A DNA stretch of 64,000 nt. Source: Actinomycetospora lemnae (GTDB lineage Bacteria > Actinomycetota > Actinomycetes > Mycobacteriales > Pseudonocardiaceae). Below the pieces are notes generated by a model. It was not told the origin of the DNA, made no database searches, and saw nothing but the letters and a program-made list of their open reading frames with translations. The stretch is taken from positions 62,001 to 126,000 of the forward strand of contig NZ_JAQZAO010000009.1 in the NCBI RefSeq assembly GCF_028737315.1, read 5' to 3'. This document shows positions 26,877 through 36,006 of the stretch, in pieces. The position numbers were made by a program, and so were the translations under genes. Every line of letters starts with the position of its first letter. The first letter of the stretch is position 1.

Positions 26877-27998
26877 TCAGGAGGAGGCCTCGTCGGCGGC
26901 GCGGGCCATCCGCTCGCTGCGATCGGCGGCGCGCAGGGCGTCGAGCACGCCGTCGAGGTCGCCGTCGAGGACCCGGTCGAGGTCGTGCGACTTGTACCCG
27001 ATGCGGTGGTCGGAGATCCGGTTCTCGGGGAAGTTGTAGGTGCGCACGCGCTCGGAGCGGTCGACCGTGCGGACCTGGCTGCGCCGTTCCGCCGACGCCT
27101 GCGCCTGCTCGGCCTCGTCGGCCATGGCCTGCAGCCGACTGCGCAGCACCTCGAGGGCGCGCGCCTTGTTCTGCAGCTGCGAGCGCTCGTTCTGGCAGCT
27201 CACGACCACGCCGGTCGGCAGGTGGGTGATCCGCACCGCGGAGTCGGTGGTGTTGACGCCCTGCCCGCCCTTGCCCGAGGAGCGGAAGACGTCGACGCGC
27301 AGGTCCTTCTCGTCGATCTCGACGTCCGGGGCGTCCTCGGCCTCGGGGTAGACGAGCACCCCGGCCGCCGAGGTGTGGATGCGGCCCTGCGACTCGGTGA
27401 CGGGCACGCGCTGGACGCGGTGCACCCCGCCCTCGTACTTCAGCCAGGCCCAGACGCCCTCGGGGTCGTTGCCCGGCGCGGTCACCGTGACGGTGACGTC
27501 CTTGAAGCCGCCGAGGTCGGACTCCGTCGCCGACAGGACCTCGACCCTCCAGCCGCGCCGCTCGGCGTAGCGGGAGTACATGCGCAGGAGGTCGCCGGCG
27601 AAGAGCGCGGACTCCTCGCCGCCCTCCCCGGACTTCACCTCGACGACGACGTCGTTCGCGTCGGCCGGGTCCCGGGGCACGAGCTGCTCGGCCAGGCGCG
27701 CGCGCAGCGCCTCGACGCGGCCCTCGATCTCGGTGGCCTCGGCGGCGAACGCCGGGTCCTCGCGGGCGAGCTCGCGGGCGTCGTCGAGGTCGGCCTCGGC
27801 GGCGCTGAGCTCACCCACCGTGGCGACGGTCGGCGACAGCGCCGCGTACCGGCGGCCCAGCGAGCGGGCGAGCGCGGCGTCGGCGTGCACGTCGGGGTCG
27901 GCGAGGCGTGCCTCCAGGCCCGCGTGCTCCTCGAGCAGCGCGGTGACCCCGGGTGACCGTGTCATTCCCTGGGTCGTCGAGTCCACCTGGTACGCCAT
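26877..27998 (-). CDS. prfA: Peptide chain release factor 1
   Basis: The 373-residue class I release factor terminates at UAA and UAG. It has the GGQ motif in [27 protein letters not shown], the N-terminal helical domain, and [18 protein letters not shown] around the codon-recognition region. ATG at 27998 is chosen because a purine-rich GAGGGGAGGGGAG stretch lies directly upstream; an ATG at 27965 would remove 11 residues and also fits. It is placed between rpmE and prmC as in mycobacteria. Confidence 0.95.
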   Translation of the reverse strand: MAYQVDSTTQGMTRSPGVTALLEEHAGLEARLADPDVHADAALARSLGRRYAALSPTVATVGELSAAEADLDDARELAREDPAFAAEATEIEGRVEALRARLAEQLVPRDPADANDVVVEVKSGEGGEESALFAGDLLRMYSRYAERRGWRVEVLSATESDLGGFKDVTVTVTAPGNDPEGVWAWLKYEGGVHRVQRVPVTESQGRIHTSAAGVLVYPEAEDAPDVEIDEKDLRVDVFRSSGKGGQGVNTTDSAVRITHLPTGVVVSCQNERSQLQNKARALEVLRSRLQAMADEAEQAQASAERRSQVRTVDRSERVRTYNFPENRISDHRIGYKSHDLDRVLDGDLDGVLDALRAADRSERMARAADEASS

Positions 27999-28032
27999 CT
28001 CCCCTCCCCTCTGCTCAGCTCCCGGAACGGCA

Positions 28033-28079
28033 CGACGCCCGCCGCCCCCGGCCGGGATCGGCGGGGACGACGGGCGTCG
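28033..28079 (-). terminator. Hairpin between rpmE and prfA
   Basis: A 9-bp outer stem (CGACGCCCG 28033-28041 with CGGGCGTCG 28071-28079) closes a GC-rich interior that can pair further. It lies just after the rpmE stop codon and upstream of the prfA ribosome-binding site, so it may separate or attenuate the two genes. Confidence 0.6.
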
Positions 28080-28085
28080 GAGGAG

Positions 28086-28304
28086 CTACTTGCGGCCGGC
28101 GCGCTTGCCGTACCGGGCCTCGAAGCGGGCCACGCGGCCACCGGTGTCCATGATCCGCTGCTTGCCCGTGTAGAACGGGTGGCACGCGGAGCAGATCTCG
28201 ACGGTGATGTTGCCGCCCGGCTTGGTGCTACGGGTGGTGAACGAGTTGCCGCAGCCGCACAGCACCTGGGTCTCGTGGTAATCGGGGTGGATGCCGCTCT
28301 TCAC
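28086..28304 (-). CDS. rpmE: Ribosomal protein L31 (zinc-binding C+ form)
   Basis: The 72-residue product starts at GTG 28304 after a GAGAGGA site. It shows [21 protein letters not shown] and [26 protein letters not shown]. Four zinc ligand positions are visible (Cys-x-Cys and Cys-x-x-Cys), so it is the zinc-containing form, with a zinc-free paralogue possible elsewhere. It is a 50S ribosomal protein, located upstream of prfA as in mycobacteria. Confidence 0.95.
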   Translation of the reverse strand: MKSGIHPDYHETQVLCGCGNSFTTRSTKPGGNITVEICSACHPFYTGKQRIMDTGGRVARFEARYGKRAGRK

Positions 28305-28422
28305 GGATCGTGGTCCTCTCGCGTCGTGGTCGCCGGGTCCCCTCGGCGTCTCGCCGTCGTGGCTGGGGTGAACCGGAACCGGATGTGCGGGCCATTCTTC
28401 CAGGACCGCCCGCTGGTCCGTG

Positions 28423-28445
28423 CAACCGGCTCGGGGGGCCGGTTG
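28423..28445 (-). terminator. Terminator-like hairpin after the CapK-like gene
   Basis: An 8-bp stem (CAACCGGC with GCCGGTTG) closes a 7-base loop 23 bases downstream of the CapK-like stop codon and 119 bases upstream of rpmE, so it can end the upstream transcript before the rpmE promoter region. Confidence 0.6.
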
Positions 28446-28467
28446 TTCCCGGCTGGTCGAGCTGCCC

Positions 28468-30018
28468 TCAGGCGACGCGTGGCGCGACCACCTGCGCGTC
28501 CAGGCCCGCCGCCTCGGCGCCGTCGGCGTCGAGGAGCCACACGTACTCGTTCTTGAGCCGCGCGCCATCGCCTGCGAAGACGCCGGTCCGGAAGGGGTAG
28601 ATGCCGACCGTGGGCGCGGTGCCCGGAGCGCCGGTGGCGACGGCGTGGTCGAGGTCGCGGTTGGCGCGGCGCATCGCGGCGAGCAGCCGGTGGGCGGCCG
28701 CGGCGGGGTCGGCGAGCGTGCGGCCCTCGGCGAGCTGCAGGGCCAGGTGCAGCTGCCGGTCGCCGGCGCGGTCCTCGTAGGAGATCACCCGGTGGTTCTC
28801 GACGGCGGCCACCAGCTCGGGGTCGCCGGCGACGGCGTCGCGGACCCCGTCGGGCGGGACGACGGCGCCGTTGTGGTCGACGGCGTGGTCGCTGCGCCCG
28901 TACTGCAGCAGCAGGGGCAGGTCGAGGACCCGCTCGTCGAGCACCTCGGTCAGGCCGGAGCGCCGCAGGACCGGGAGGACGTCGCGCATCCGCAGCACGT
29001 GCCCGCGGTCGTGGATGTTGTAGCGGATGCGGGGGTCGACGTTCTGCGGGCGCGTGATGGTGACGACCAGCTCGCCGGCCTCGTTCTCCTCGACGAGGTA
29101 GGCGTACGGGTTGAACTGGAAGATGTTGGGCAGCACGCCGTACTCGTCCTGCCGGGTCAGGGCGCTCGCGAGGGCCGGGTCGGCGGCGATCGCGCGGCGC
29201 AGGGCGATGGTGAACTCGGTCTCGACGGCGATGCTGATCTCCAGGTCGCTGGCGCCGTAGGCCCCGACGACCTTCCGTGCCCGGCGCAGGGTGTGGTCGC
29301 GCATCCCCTCGCTGATCCCCTCGCCGCCGAAGGCGCAGACCACGTCGTAGGCCGCCCAGTCCAGCCGGTCGTCGGAGAGCAGGCCCTTGAGGAAGGGCGG
29401 GTAACTGGTGATCACGTAGGTGTAGCCGGTGCCGAACTCCCGCATGGTGTTGATGATCTTGTCGCGGTCGGGCCCGCAGGACTTGATCGTCGAGACCCGG
29501 GTGAGGGCCGCGGTGACGTTCATGCCGGTCGCCCAGGCGCCGAGCGAGAAGGCGTTGATGACGAACACCGGGCGGTCGGGCGTCGCGTGCCGCAGGAAGC
29601 CGACGCGCAGCACCTCGCGGGAGGCGCGCCGCTCGATCGGCCCGCGGACCCAGCTGGTCGGGGTGCCCGTCGAGCCGGACGACTCGTCGACGACGACCCC
29701 GCGGCGCGGCAGCCGCCCGCCCACGCACCGCTCCGGGATCGGGTAGCGCGTGATGTACGAGCGCTTGTCGGTCTCGGGCAGCGCCGCGAAGGCCCGGTCC
29801 GCGCCGCGGCGGGGCAACGTCGTCGCCGCGCCCTGCTCGGCCAGGAAGCGCCGGTAGGCGGGCACGCGCCGGACGGTGCGGGCGAACGTGCGGTGGGCGC
29901 GGCGACGCCCGAGCCACCAGCGCAGCCGCTCGAACCCGGGAGCGAGGAGCAGGGCGTGGGTGCGGGGGAAGCGTCCGAGCAGGTCGACCAGGAGCTCCTG
30001 GCACCACCAGAGGAGCAT
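28468..30018 (-). CDS. PaaK/CapK-like adenylate-forming enzyme
   Basis: The 516-residue product carries the AMP-binding phosphate loop [17 protein letters not shown] (about residues 130-146), a [14 protein letters not shown] region, the aromatic ATP-site stretch [17 protein letters not shown] and a C-terminal HDRGHVLRM hinge. These place it with phenylacetate-CoA ligase/CapK-like proteins, which activate a carboxylic acid as an acyl-adenylate. Family members of this branch have no assigned substrate. The first hydrophobic stretch ([14 protein letters not shown]) may attach it to the membrane. ATG 30018 shares its A/T with the upstream stop codon (TGATG), so it is coupled to the nitroreductase gene. 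Confidence 0.75.
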   Translation of the reverse strand: MLLWWCQELLVDLLGRFPRTHALLLAPGFERLRWWLGRRRAHRTFARTVRRVPAYRRFLAEQGAATTLPRRGADRAFAALPETDKRSYITRYPIPERCVGGRLPRRGVVVDESSGSTGTPTSWVRGPIERRASREVLRVGFLRHATPDRPVFVINAFSLGAWATGMNVTAALTRVSTIKSCGPDRDKIINTMREFGTGYTYVITSYPPFLKGLLSDDRLDWAAYDVVCAFGGEGISEGMRDHTLRRARKVVGAYGASDLEISIAVETEFTIALRRAIAADPALASALTRQDEYGVLPNIFQFNPYAYLVEENEAGELVVTITRPQNVDPRIRYNIHDRGHVLRMRDVLPVLRRSGLTEVLDERVLDLPLLLQYGRSDHAVDHNGAVVPPDGVRDAVAGDPELVAAVENHRVISYEDRAGDRQLHLALQLAEGRTLADPAAAAHRLLAAMRRANRDLDHAVATGAPGTAPTVGIYPFRTGVFAGDGARLKNEYVWLLDADGAEAAGLDAQVVAPRVA

Positions 30019-31119
30019 CACCGGGCCACCGCCGGAGGGAGACGCAGCGCAGCGGAGCTCGACCCGTGCGGCACGTCGGTGTCGAGCAGCATCGCGTCCA
30101 GCCCGCGCCGCCAGGACCGCGGCGGCGTCTCGCCCGTGCCGTAGCGGAAGAGCATCCACGCCATCCGGCCGCCCGACTCGTCGATGCCGGTGCGCTCGAC
30201 GAACGCGGCGTGCGAGCGCGGGTTGGTGATCACCGTGCCGAACGGGTGCAGGTCCACGCCGTGGCGGGTGAGGGCGAGCCAGACCCGCAGGAAGCAGCGC
30301 CCGGCCTCGACGTGGTCGGCCGGGGCCGTCGAACGGGCCGGTGAGCCAGCCCAGCTCGCGCACCCCGCGCATCGTCGAGAGGTAGACCCGGCGGACGAGG
30401 CCCCCGACGACGGGCAGGTCCCACAACCACCGGTGGCGCATCGCGATCCGCAGCAGCGGGCCGGGGATCAGCATCGTCTCGGCCGAGAGGCCGTCGCGGG
30501 TGGCGGCGGCCTGCCGCTTCGACGTGCGGAGCCAGGTGAGGATCTCCGCGTGCACGGCGTCGTCGCGCAGGTCGTCGAACAGCGTCTCCTGGTTGATGCG
30601 GATGAGGTCGTCGACGAGGTCCTGCTCGCCGGTGCGCCCGAACTCCTGGCCCATCCCGGCGGCGATCGCGGCGACCTCGTCGGTGGCCCGGGGGTCGACG
30701 GGGCGGCGGTCGTACGGACGGCGCGAGGTCCGGCGCCGGCGGAACGCCGCCCACTGCTCGCGCGCCTCCGCCGTGACCGGGACCGGCGTGAGCTCCAGGT
30801 GCCCGAGCGGGTGCTGGCGCTCCGGCGACGCGAAGTCCATCGCGTCGAGGCGCAGGTCCTCGCGGACCGCCCAACCGTGCGCCGCGGCCACCGTCGCCAG
30901 GGACTCGAGGAACACCCCGGCGCAGACGTGCGCGAACGGGATGCCGAAGTCCTCGGCGGGCAGGCCGCGGTCGAGGTCGTAGAAGAGGTCGGCGCGCCGG
31001 CCGTCGTGCACCCGCACGGTGATCGGCTGCGAGTTGTGCGGCGAGGGGTAGCGGCGCGCCTCGTCGAGGATCGCCGACCAGGGGCCGGGCAGGTCGGGAG
31101 CGCCGAGCTGGGCTGTCAT
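30018..31119 (-). pseudogene. Nitroreductase-family protein, frameshifted
   Basis: The N-terminal part (YPSPHNSQPITVRVHDG, EDFGIPFAHVCAGVFLESLATVAAAHGW) is an FMN-binding nitroreductase of the Acg-like type and runs in one frame from 31119 to about 30330. The protein then continues in another frame (ADHVEAGRCFLRVWLALTRHG, then VDLHPFGTVITNPRSHAAFVERTG) to the stop at 30018-30020. One base appears to be missing within the GGGGCC run at 30321-30329. Restored, the protein would have about 366 residues. Either the gene is inactivated or the assembly has a one-base error. It is coupled to the CapK-like gene, suggesting a two-enzyme function. Confidence 0.75.
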
Positions 31120-31182
31120 GCCCTGGAGCCTCGCGGGCCGCGGGGGTCCGGCTCAGCCGTGGAACTACTCAACCCCGCCCGC

Positions 31183-31305
31183 AGCGAACGCGCTGTTCGG
31201 TGCTTCTAGGCGCACGAACGACGCGTTCGCTCGCCGCCGCGCCGTCGCCCGCTCGGCGCGAGCGGGGAGTTTGCGCGCCTAGAGGCAGCGAACAGCGCGT
31301 TCGCT
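31183..31305. repeat. Long foldback element with nested arms
   Basis: A perfect 17-bp inverted repeat (31183-31199 AGCGAACGCGCTGTTCG with 31289-31305) encloses a second pair (TCTAGGCGC 31205-31213 with 31275-31283) and a third (CGCTCGC 31228-31234 with 31258-31264). Together they can fold into one long hairpin of about 123 bases between rho and the nitroreductase gene. Possible roles are terminator of rho, or a dispersed intergenic repeat. Confidence 0.75.
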
Positions 31306-31330
31306 ACCTCCAGGCGCGCGCGATCGGTGT

Positions 31331-33676
31331 CTAGTCCTCGTCCTTGCCGGGCGTCGTCTTCGCGACCTGCATGAGGAACTCGATGTTCGTCCGGCTCTTG
31401 CGGAGCCGGTCGAGGACGAGCTCGATGGCCTGCTGGGAGTCCAGCGCGGCCAGCACGCGGCGCAGGCGGTGGGTCACCGCCATCTCGTCCGGCGAGAGCA
31501 GCAGCTCCTCCTTGCGCGTGCCCGACGGGTCGGGATCGATCGCGGGGAAGATGCGCTTGTCGGCGAGCTTGCGGTCGAGCTTGAGCTCGGCGTTGCCGGT
31601 GCCCTTGAACTCCTCGAAGATCACCGTGTCCATCGTCGACCCGGTCTCGACCAGGGCCGTCGCGAAGATGGTGAGCGAGCCGCCGTCCTCGATGTTCCGC
31701 GCGGCGCCGAGGAAGCGCTTCGGCGGGTAGAGGGCGGTCGAGTCGACACCACCGGACAGGATGCGCCCGGACGCCGGGGCCGCGAGGTTGTACGCGCGAC
31801 CGAGGCGGGTGATCGAGTCGAGCAGCACCACGACGTCGTGACCCATCTCGACCAGGCGCTTCGCCCGCTCGATGGCCAGCTCCGAGAGCGAGGTGTGGTC
31901 CGACGGCGGCCGGTCGAAGGTCGAGGCGATGACCTCGCCCTTCACCGAGCGCTGCATGTCGGTGACCTCCTCCGGCCGCTCGTCGACGAGCACGACCATG
32001 AGGTGGACCTCGGGGTTGTTCGTGGTGATCGCGTTGGCGATCGCCTGCAGCACCATCGTCTTGCCGGCCTTCGGCGGCGAGACGATCAGCGCGCGCTGAC
32101 CCTTGCCGACCGGCATGACCAGGTCGATGACGCGCGTGGTCAGCAGGTGCGGCTCGGTCTCGAGGCGCAGCCGCTCGTTGGGGTAGAGCGGCGTGAGCTT
32201 GGTGAACTCCGGGCGGCGCTTGGCCTGCTCGGGGTCGAGCCCGTTGATCGAGTCGATGCGGACGAGCGGGTTGAACTTCTGGCGGTTCTGCTCGCCCTCG
32301 CGCTGCTGGCGCACCTGGCCGGTGACCGCGTCACCGCGGCGCAGCCCGTGCTTGCGCACCAGCGACATCGACACGTAGACGTCGTTCGGCCCCGACGCGT
32401 AGCCCGAGGTGCGCACGAACGCGTAGTTGTCGAGGACGTCGAGGATGCCCGCGACCGGGATGAGGACGTCGTCGTCGCGGACCTCCGGCTCGCCGCCGCC
32501 CTGCCCGCGCTCGTTGCGCTCACCGCGGTCGTTGCGGTTGCGACGACGGTCGCGGAAGCGGCGGCCGCGGCGACGGCCACCGCCGTCCTCGTCGTCGTCC
32601 TCGTCGTCGCGCTGGTTGGTCTGCTGCTGACCGCCCTGCTGACGGTCCTGCTGACGGTCCTGCTGGTTGCGGCCGCCCTGCCCGTTCTGCTCCGGCCGGC
32701 CGCCCTGCTGACGGTCACCCTGCTGACGGTCACCCTGCTGGCGGTCGCCCTGCTGGCGGTCGCTCTGCTGACGGTCACCCTGCTGCCGGTCGCCCTGCTG
32801 GCGGTCGCGCTCGCGCTGGCGGCGGGACCGGCCCTGACCGCCGTCACCGTCACCGTCGCCGTCGGGCGTGGTGTCGGGGCGGGTGTCGGGGCGGGTGTCG
32901 GGGCGCTCGGTGGCCGGCGCCGCGTCGGTGGTGCCGGTGGCCGCGGTGCCCTCCGCCTCGGCGGCCGCGGCGGGCGCCGGGGCGGCGGCGCCGTTGCTGG
33001 TCGTGTCGCCGCCGGGACCGGTGGTGTCCGACGGGCCCTCGACGCCGGGGCCGGCGTCGCGGCGGGCACCGCGGCGGCCACGGCGCGACGAGGTGGGGGC
33101 CTCGCCCGGGGTCTCGTTGCTCGCGGGCGCCTCGGTGGCGCTCGCGGCCGCGGCCTCGGCACCGGGGACGGCGTCGGACGCGGCGGTCACCGCGCTCGCC
33201 TCGGTGGCGGCGGCACCGTCGCCGCTGGTCGCGGCGGCGGGCTCGGGGGCAGCGGCGGGAGCGGTCGGCTCGCTCGCCTCGGCCGGCGACCCGGAGGCCG
33301 CGGTGGCGCGTCGACGGCCGCCGCGGCGGCGGGTCGGGGCGCCGTCGGCCGGCTCGGCCGGGGCGTCGCCCGGCGTCTCGGCGGGGGTCTCGGTGGACGC
33401 GGTCGCGGCGTCGGTGCCGGACGCGCCGTCGGCGTCGTCGGCGAGCGGGAGCTGGTCACCGCCCCCGGACTGCCGCTTCTTGATCTCGGCGATGAGGTCG
33501 TTGCGCCTCATCCCCGTGGTGTCGGAGACGCCGAGCGAGGTCGCGAGGTCGCGGAGCTCGGCGAGCACCATGCCGGAGACACCTCCCCGCCGGCGCCGCT
33601 CGGGCGCAGAGCCGCCCGACGCGGGGGTCGCGGCGCCGTCGGCGCCGTCGGTGGAGATGACGTCGGTCTCGGTCAC
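31331..33676 (-). CDS. rho: Transcription termination factor Rho with long disordered N-terminal region
   Basis: The 781-residue hexameric helicase terminates untranslated transcripts. The C-terminal 420 residues hold the RNA-binding cold-shock-like domain (ILDVLDNYAFVRTSGYASGPNDVYVS), the Walker A loop (VSPPKAGKTMVL) and the Walker B/R regions (HLMVVLVDERPEEVTDM). Residues 1-350 begin with the Rho N-terminal SAP-like segment (VLAELRDLATSLGVSDTTGMRRNDLIAEIKKRQ) and continue as a disordered, Ala/Thr/Glu then Gln/Arg/Asp/Gly-rich stretch, as in M. tuberculosis but longer. The start is GTG 33676 with AGGAAGGA upstream. It sits between thrB and the nitroreductase gene. Confidence 0.95.
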   Translation of the reverse strand: MTETDVISTDGADGAATPASGGSAPERRRRGGVSGMVLAELRDLATSLGVSDTTGMRRNDLIAEIKKRQSGGGDQLPLADDADGASGTDAATASTETPAETPGDAPAEPADGAPTRRRGGRRRATAASGSPAEASEPTAPAAAPEPAAATSGDGAAATEASAVTAASDAVPGAEAAAASATEAPASNETPGEAPTSSRRGRRGARRDAGPGVEGPSDTTGPGGDTTSNGAAAPAPAAAAEAEGTAATGTTDAAPATERPDTRPDTRPDTTPDGDGDGDGGQGRSRRQRERDRQQGDRQQGDRQQSDRQQGDRQQGDRQQGDRQQGGRPEQNGQGGRNQQDRQQDRQQGGQQQTNQRDDEDDDEDGGGRRRGRRFRDRRRNRNDRGERNERGQGGGEPEVRDDDVLIPVAGILDVLDNYAFVRTSGYASGPNDVYVSMSLVRKHGLRRGDAVTGQVRQQREGEQNRQKFNPLVRIDSINGLDPEQAKRRPEFTKLTPLYPNERLRLETEPHLLTTRVIDLVMPVGKGQRALIVSPPKAGKTMVLQAIANAITTNNPEVHLMVVLVDERPEEVTDMQRSVKGEVIASTFDRPPSDHTSLSELAIERAKRLVEMGHDVVVLLDSITRLGRAYNLAAPASGRILSGGVDSTALYPPKRFLGAARNIEDGGSLTIFATALVETGSTMDTVIFEEFKGTGNAELKLDRKLADKRIFPAIDPDPSGTRKEELLLSPDEMAVTHRLRRVLAALDSQQAIELVLDRLRKSRTNIEFLMQVAKTTPGKDED
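32705..32809 (-). repeat. Seven 15-bp tandem repeats in rho
   Basis: Seven in-frame copies of a 15-bp unit (CTGCTGACGGTCACC on plus, with variants) encode QQGDR/QQSDR repeats in the disordered arm of Rho. Further diverged copies extend on both sides. Confidence 0.85.
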
Positions 33677-33997
33677 GCAGGTCCTTCCTGACCGGCCCGG
33701 GGACCACCCGGACCAGCGGATGTGTCCGCCCCGCGCACGGCGGGGCTGATCACGGGTCCGTCCCGTCCCGGAGGGTCGACAGCCGTCGGTCCCGAGTGGG
33801 GAGGCCCGCGGAATTCTCGTACAGCGATCATGAGTGTCCGTCCGCCGGGACGACCCGACGGCTGGGGAAGAGGGTGGACCCGAGCAACGCGGGGCCAGGG
33901 GCACCGACGCGCCACACGCGTGGTCGCTGTGTTCGTCAGGGTAGACCTCGCCCCTGCCACCGGCAACAACCACCCCCCGCGTGCCGGAGCCGGAGGT
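33677..33997 (-). promoter_or_regulatory. Long rho leader with a possible SigA-type promoter
   Basis: The 321 bases between rho and thrB hold no gene. On the minus strand TTGCCG (33966-33961) and TACCCT (33943-33938) are separated by 17 bases, a plausible housekeeping promoter, leaving a leader of about 260 bases before the rho start. The leader contains a GC-rich hairpin near 33731-33750. Long autoregulated leaders are common for rho, but regulation here is inferred only. Confidence 0.35.
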
Positions 33998-34909
33998 TCA
34001 GACGACCTCGACGCACGCACCGCCGGTGTCGACAGCCAGCGGCGCGACGGTGAAGCCCGTGGTGTCGAGCCCGGCGGGCAGGTGGCCGTCGAGGGTCAGG
34101 GCCAGCACCGTCGGGCCTGCGCCGGAGACCACCGCGGGCACGCCGGCCCCGCGCAGGTGGTCGACGACCGCCGCGGTCTCCGGGTAGGCGGGGCGGCGGT
34201 AGGGCTGGTGGAGGCGGTCCTCGGTGGCCGCGAGCAGCAGCTCGGGCTCACTGGTCAGGGCGTGCACGAGCAGCGCGGAGCGCGCCGCGTTGTACGCCGC
34301 GTCCGCGTGCGGGACGCGGTCGGGCAGCAGCCCGCGGGTGGCCTCGGTGGAGCTCGACCGGTGCGCGATCAGCGCGACCGGGCGCAGCGCGGGATGCGGC
34401 GTGAGGTGCGCGGCGTGCCACGCCCCCTCGTGCCCCCAGCTGACGACGAGCCCGCCGTACAGGCAGGCGGCGACGTTGTCGGCGTGCCCGTCGAAGCCCG
34501 CCGCGAGGTCCAGCACGGTGTCCTCGTCGAGCGGGTGGGTCGAGGCGAGCAGCGCGCGGGCGGCGACGATCCCGGCGACCGCGGCCGCCGCCGACGACCC
34601 GAGCCCCCGGCTGTGCGGGATGACGTTGCGGCACCGCAGCCGCAGCGACACCCGCGGCGCGCCCGCGCGGGCGAACGTGGCGTGCGCGGCGCGCAGGACC
34701 AGGTGGCGCTCGTCGCGCGGCACGCGACCGGCGCCCTCCCCCTCGACGTCGACGACGCAGCGCTCGCCCTCGCCGACCGAGAGCTCGACCTCGTCCCACA
34801 TCGCCAGGGCCAGGCCGAGGGTGTCGAACCCGGGCCCGAGGTTCGCCGAGGTCGCCGGCACCCGCACGCGGACCACCGTGCCCGCCGGAGGGGTGACCTC
34901 CGACGCCAC
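33998..34909 (-). CDS. thrB: Homoserine kinase
   Basis: The 303-residue GHMP kinase phosphorylates homoserine for threonine synthesis. It shows VRVRVPATSANLGPGFDTLGLAL at the N-terminus, the ATP-binding VIPHSRGLGSSAAAAVAGIVAA, and the C-terminal VPAVVSGAGPTVLAL. GTG at 34909 is preferred, with a GGGGCGGAG site upstream; the frame stays open to the thrC stop 15 bases further up. It is the third gene of the hom-thrC-thrB cluster. Confidence 0.94.
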   Translation of the reverse strand: MASEVTPPAGTVVRVRVPATSANLGPGFDTLGLALAMWDEVELSVGEGERCVVDVEGEGAGRVPRDERHLVLRAAHATFARAGAPRVSLRLRCRNVIPHSRGLGSSAAAAVAGIVAARALLASTHPLDEDTVLDLAAGFDGHADNVAACLYGGLVVSWGHEGAWHAAHLTPHPALRPVALIAHRSSSTEATRGLLPDRVPHADAAYNAARSALLVHALTSEPELLLAATEDRLHQPYRRPAYPETAAVVDHLRGAGVPAVVSGAGPTVLALTLDGHLPAGLDTTGFTVAPLAVDTGGACVEVV

Positions 34910-34923
34910 CTCCGCCCCGGCGC

Positions 34924-36006
34924 TCAGCGCAGACCCAGGGCGTCGGCGACGGCGTCGACGTGCGGCGGGAGCACGACGGGGTCGGACGCGTCCGCGAGCG
35001 CGGTGGCCGGGTCCTTGAGCCCGTGACCGGTCACCGTGCAGACGATCAGCTGGCCGGTGTCGAGGCGCCCGGCGCGCGCCGTGGCCAGCAGCCCGGCCAC
35101 CGAGGCCGCCGACGCCGGCTCGACGAACACGCCCTCGCGGGCGGCGAGCAGGCGGTAGGCCTCGATGATCGCGTCGTCGTCCACCGCGGTGATCTCGCCG
35201 GCGGACTCGTCGCGGGCGGCGATCGCGCCGTCCCAGGAGGCCGGGGACCCGATGCGGATGGCGGTCGCGAGCGTCTCCGGGTCGCTCACCGGCGCCCCGT
35301 GCACGAGCGGCGCCGCACCCGCGGCCTGCACCCCGAACATGCGCGGCGTGCCGGCCACGACGCCGTCGCCGGCGTACTCGGTGTAGCCGCGCCAATAGGC
35401 CGTGATGTTGCCGGCGTTGCCGACGGGCAGGGCGTGGACGTCGGGCGCGCGGCCGAGCTGGTCGCAGATCTCGAACGACGCCGTCTTCTGGCCCTCGATG
35501 CGCGCCGGGTTCACCGAGTTGACCAGCGCGATCGGGTACTGCTCGGCGGCGCGGCGGGCGAGCTCCAGGCAGGCGTCGAAGTTGCCCTCGAGCTGCAGGA
35601 TGCGCGCGCCGTGCACCGTGGCCTGCGCGAGCTTGCCGAGCGCGATCTTGCCCTGGGGCACGAGGACCGCGCAGGTCATGCCGGCGCGCGTCGCGTAGGC
35701 CGCCGCGGAGGCCGAGGTGTTGCCGGTGGAGGCGCAGATGACCGCCTGCGCGCCGCCGGCGAGCGCCTCGGTCATCGCCACGGTCATGCCGCGGTCCTTG
35801 AACGAGCCGGTGGGGTTCGCGCCCTCGATCTTGAGGTGGACCTCGCAGCCGGTGAGCTCCGAGAGGTGCGGCGCGGACAGCAGCGGGGTGCCGCCCTCGC
35901 GCAGGGTCACGACCTCCCAGCCGGGCTGCACGCGCGGCATGCGGTCGCGGTAGGCGTTGATGATGCCGGGCCACTCCACGCGGGCCCCGGGGACCACGCC
36001 GGTCAC
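34924..36006 (-). CDS. thrC: Threonine synthase
   Basis: The 360-residue PLP enzyme converts O-phosphohomoserine to threonine. The PLP lysine is in [19 protein letters not shown], followed by [21 protein letters not shown] and the phosphate loop [15 protein letters not shown]. The length fits the short bacterial class. It overlaps the hom gene by four bases and is followed by thrB. Confidence 0.96.
   Translation of the reverse strand: MTGVVPGARVEWPGIINAYRDRMPRVQPGWEVVTLREGGTPLLSAPHLSELTGCEVHLKIEGANPTGSFKDRGMTVAMTEALAGGAQAVICASTGNTSASAAAYATRAGMTCAVLVPQGKIALGKLAQATVHGARILQLEGNFDACLELARRAAEQYPIALVNSVNPARIEGQKTASFEICDQLGRAPDVHALPVGNAGNITAYWRGYTEYAGDGVVAGTPRMFGVQAAGAAPLVHGAPVSDPETLATAIRIGSPASWDGAIAARDESAGEITAVDDDAIIEAYRLLAAREGVFVEPASAASVAGLLATARAGRLDTGQLIVCTVTGHGLKDPATALADASDPVVLPPHVDAVADALGLR

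Noticed and set aside
32705-32809. Tandem repeats as a CRISPR array
   Set aside because: The 15-bp units are contiguous, in frame and without spacers; they encode part of Rho.
31469-33691. Plus-strand frame of 740 codons opposite rho
   Set aside because: It mirrors the rho repeats (Leu/Thr/Val runs) and shows no domain; rho explains the region fully.
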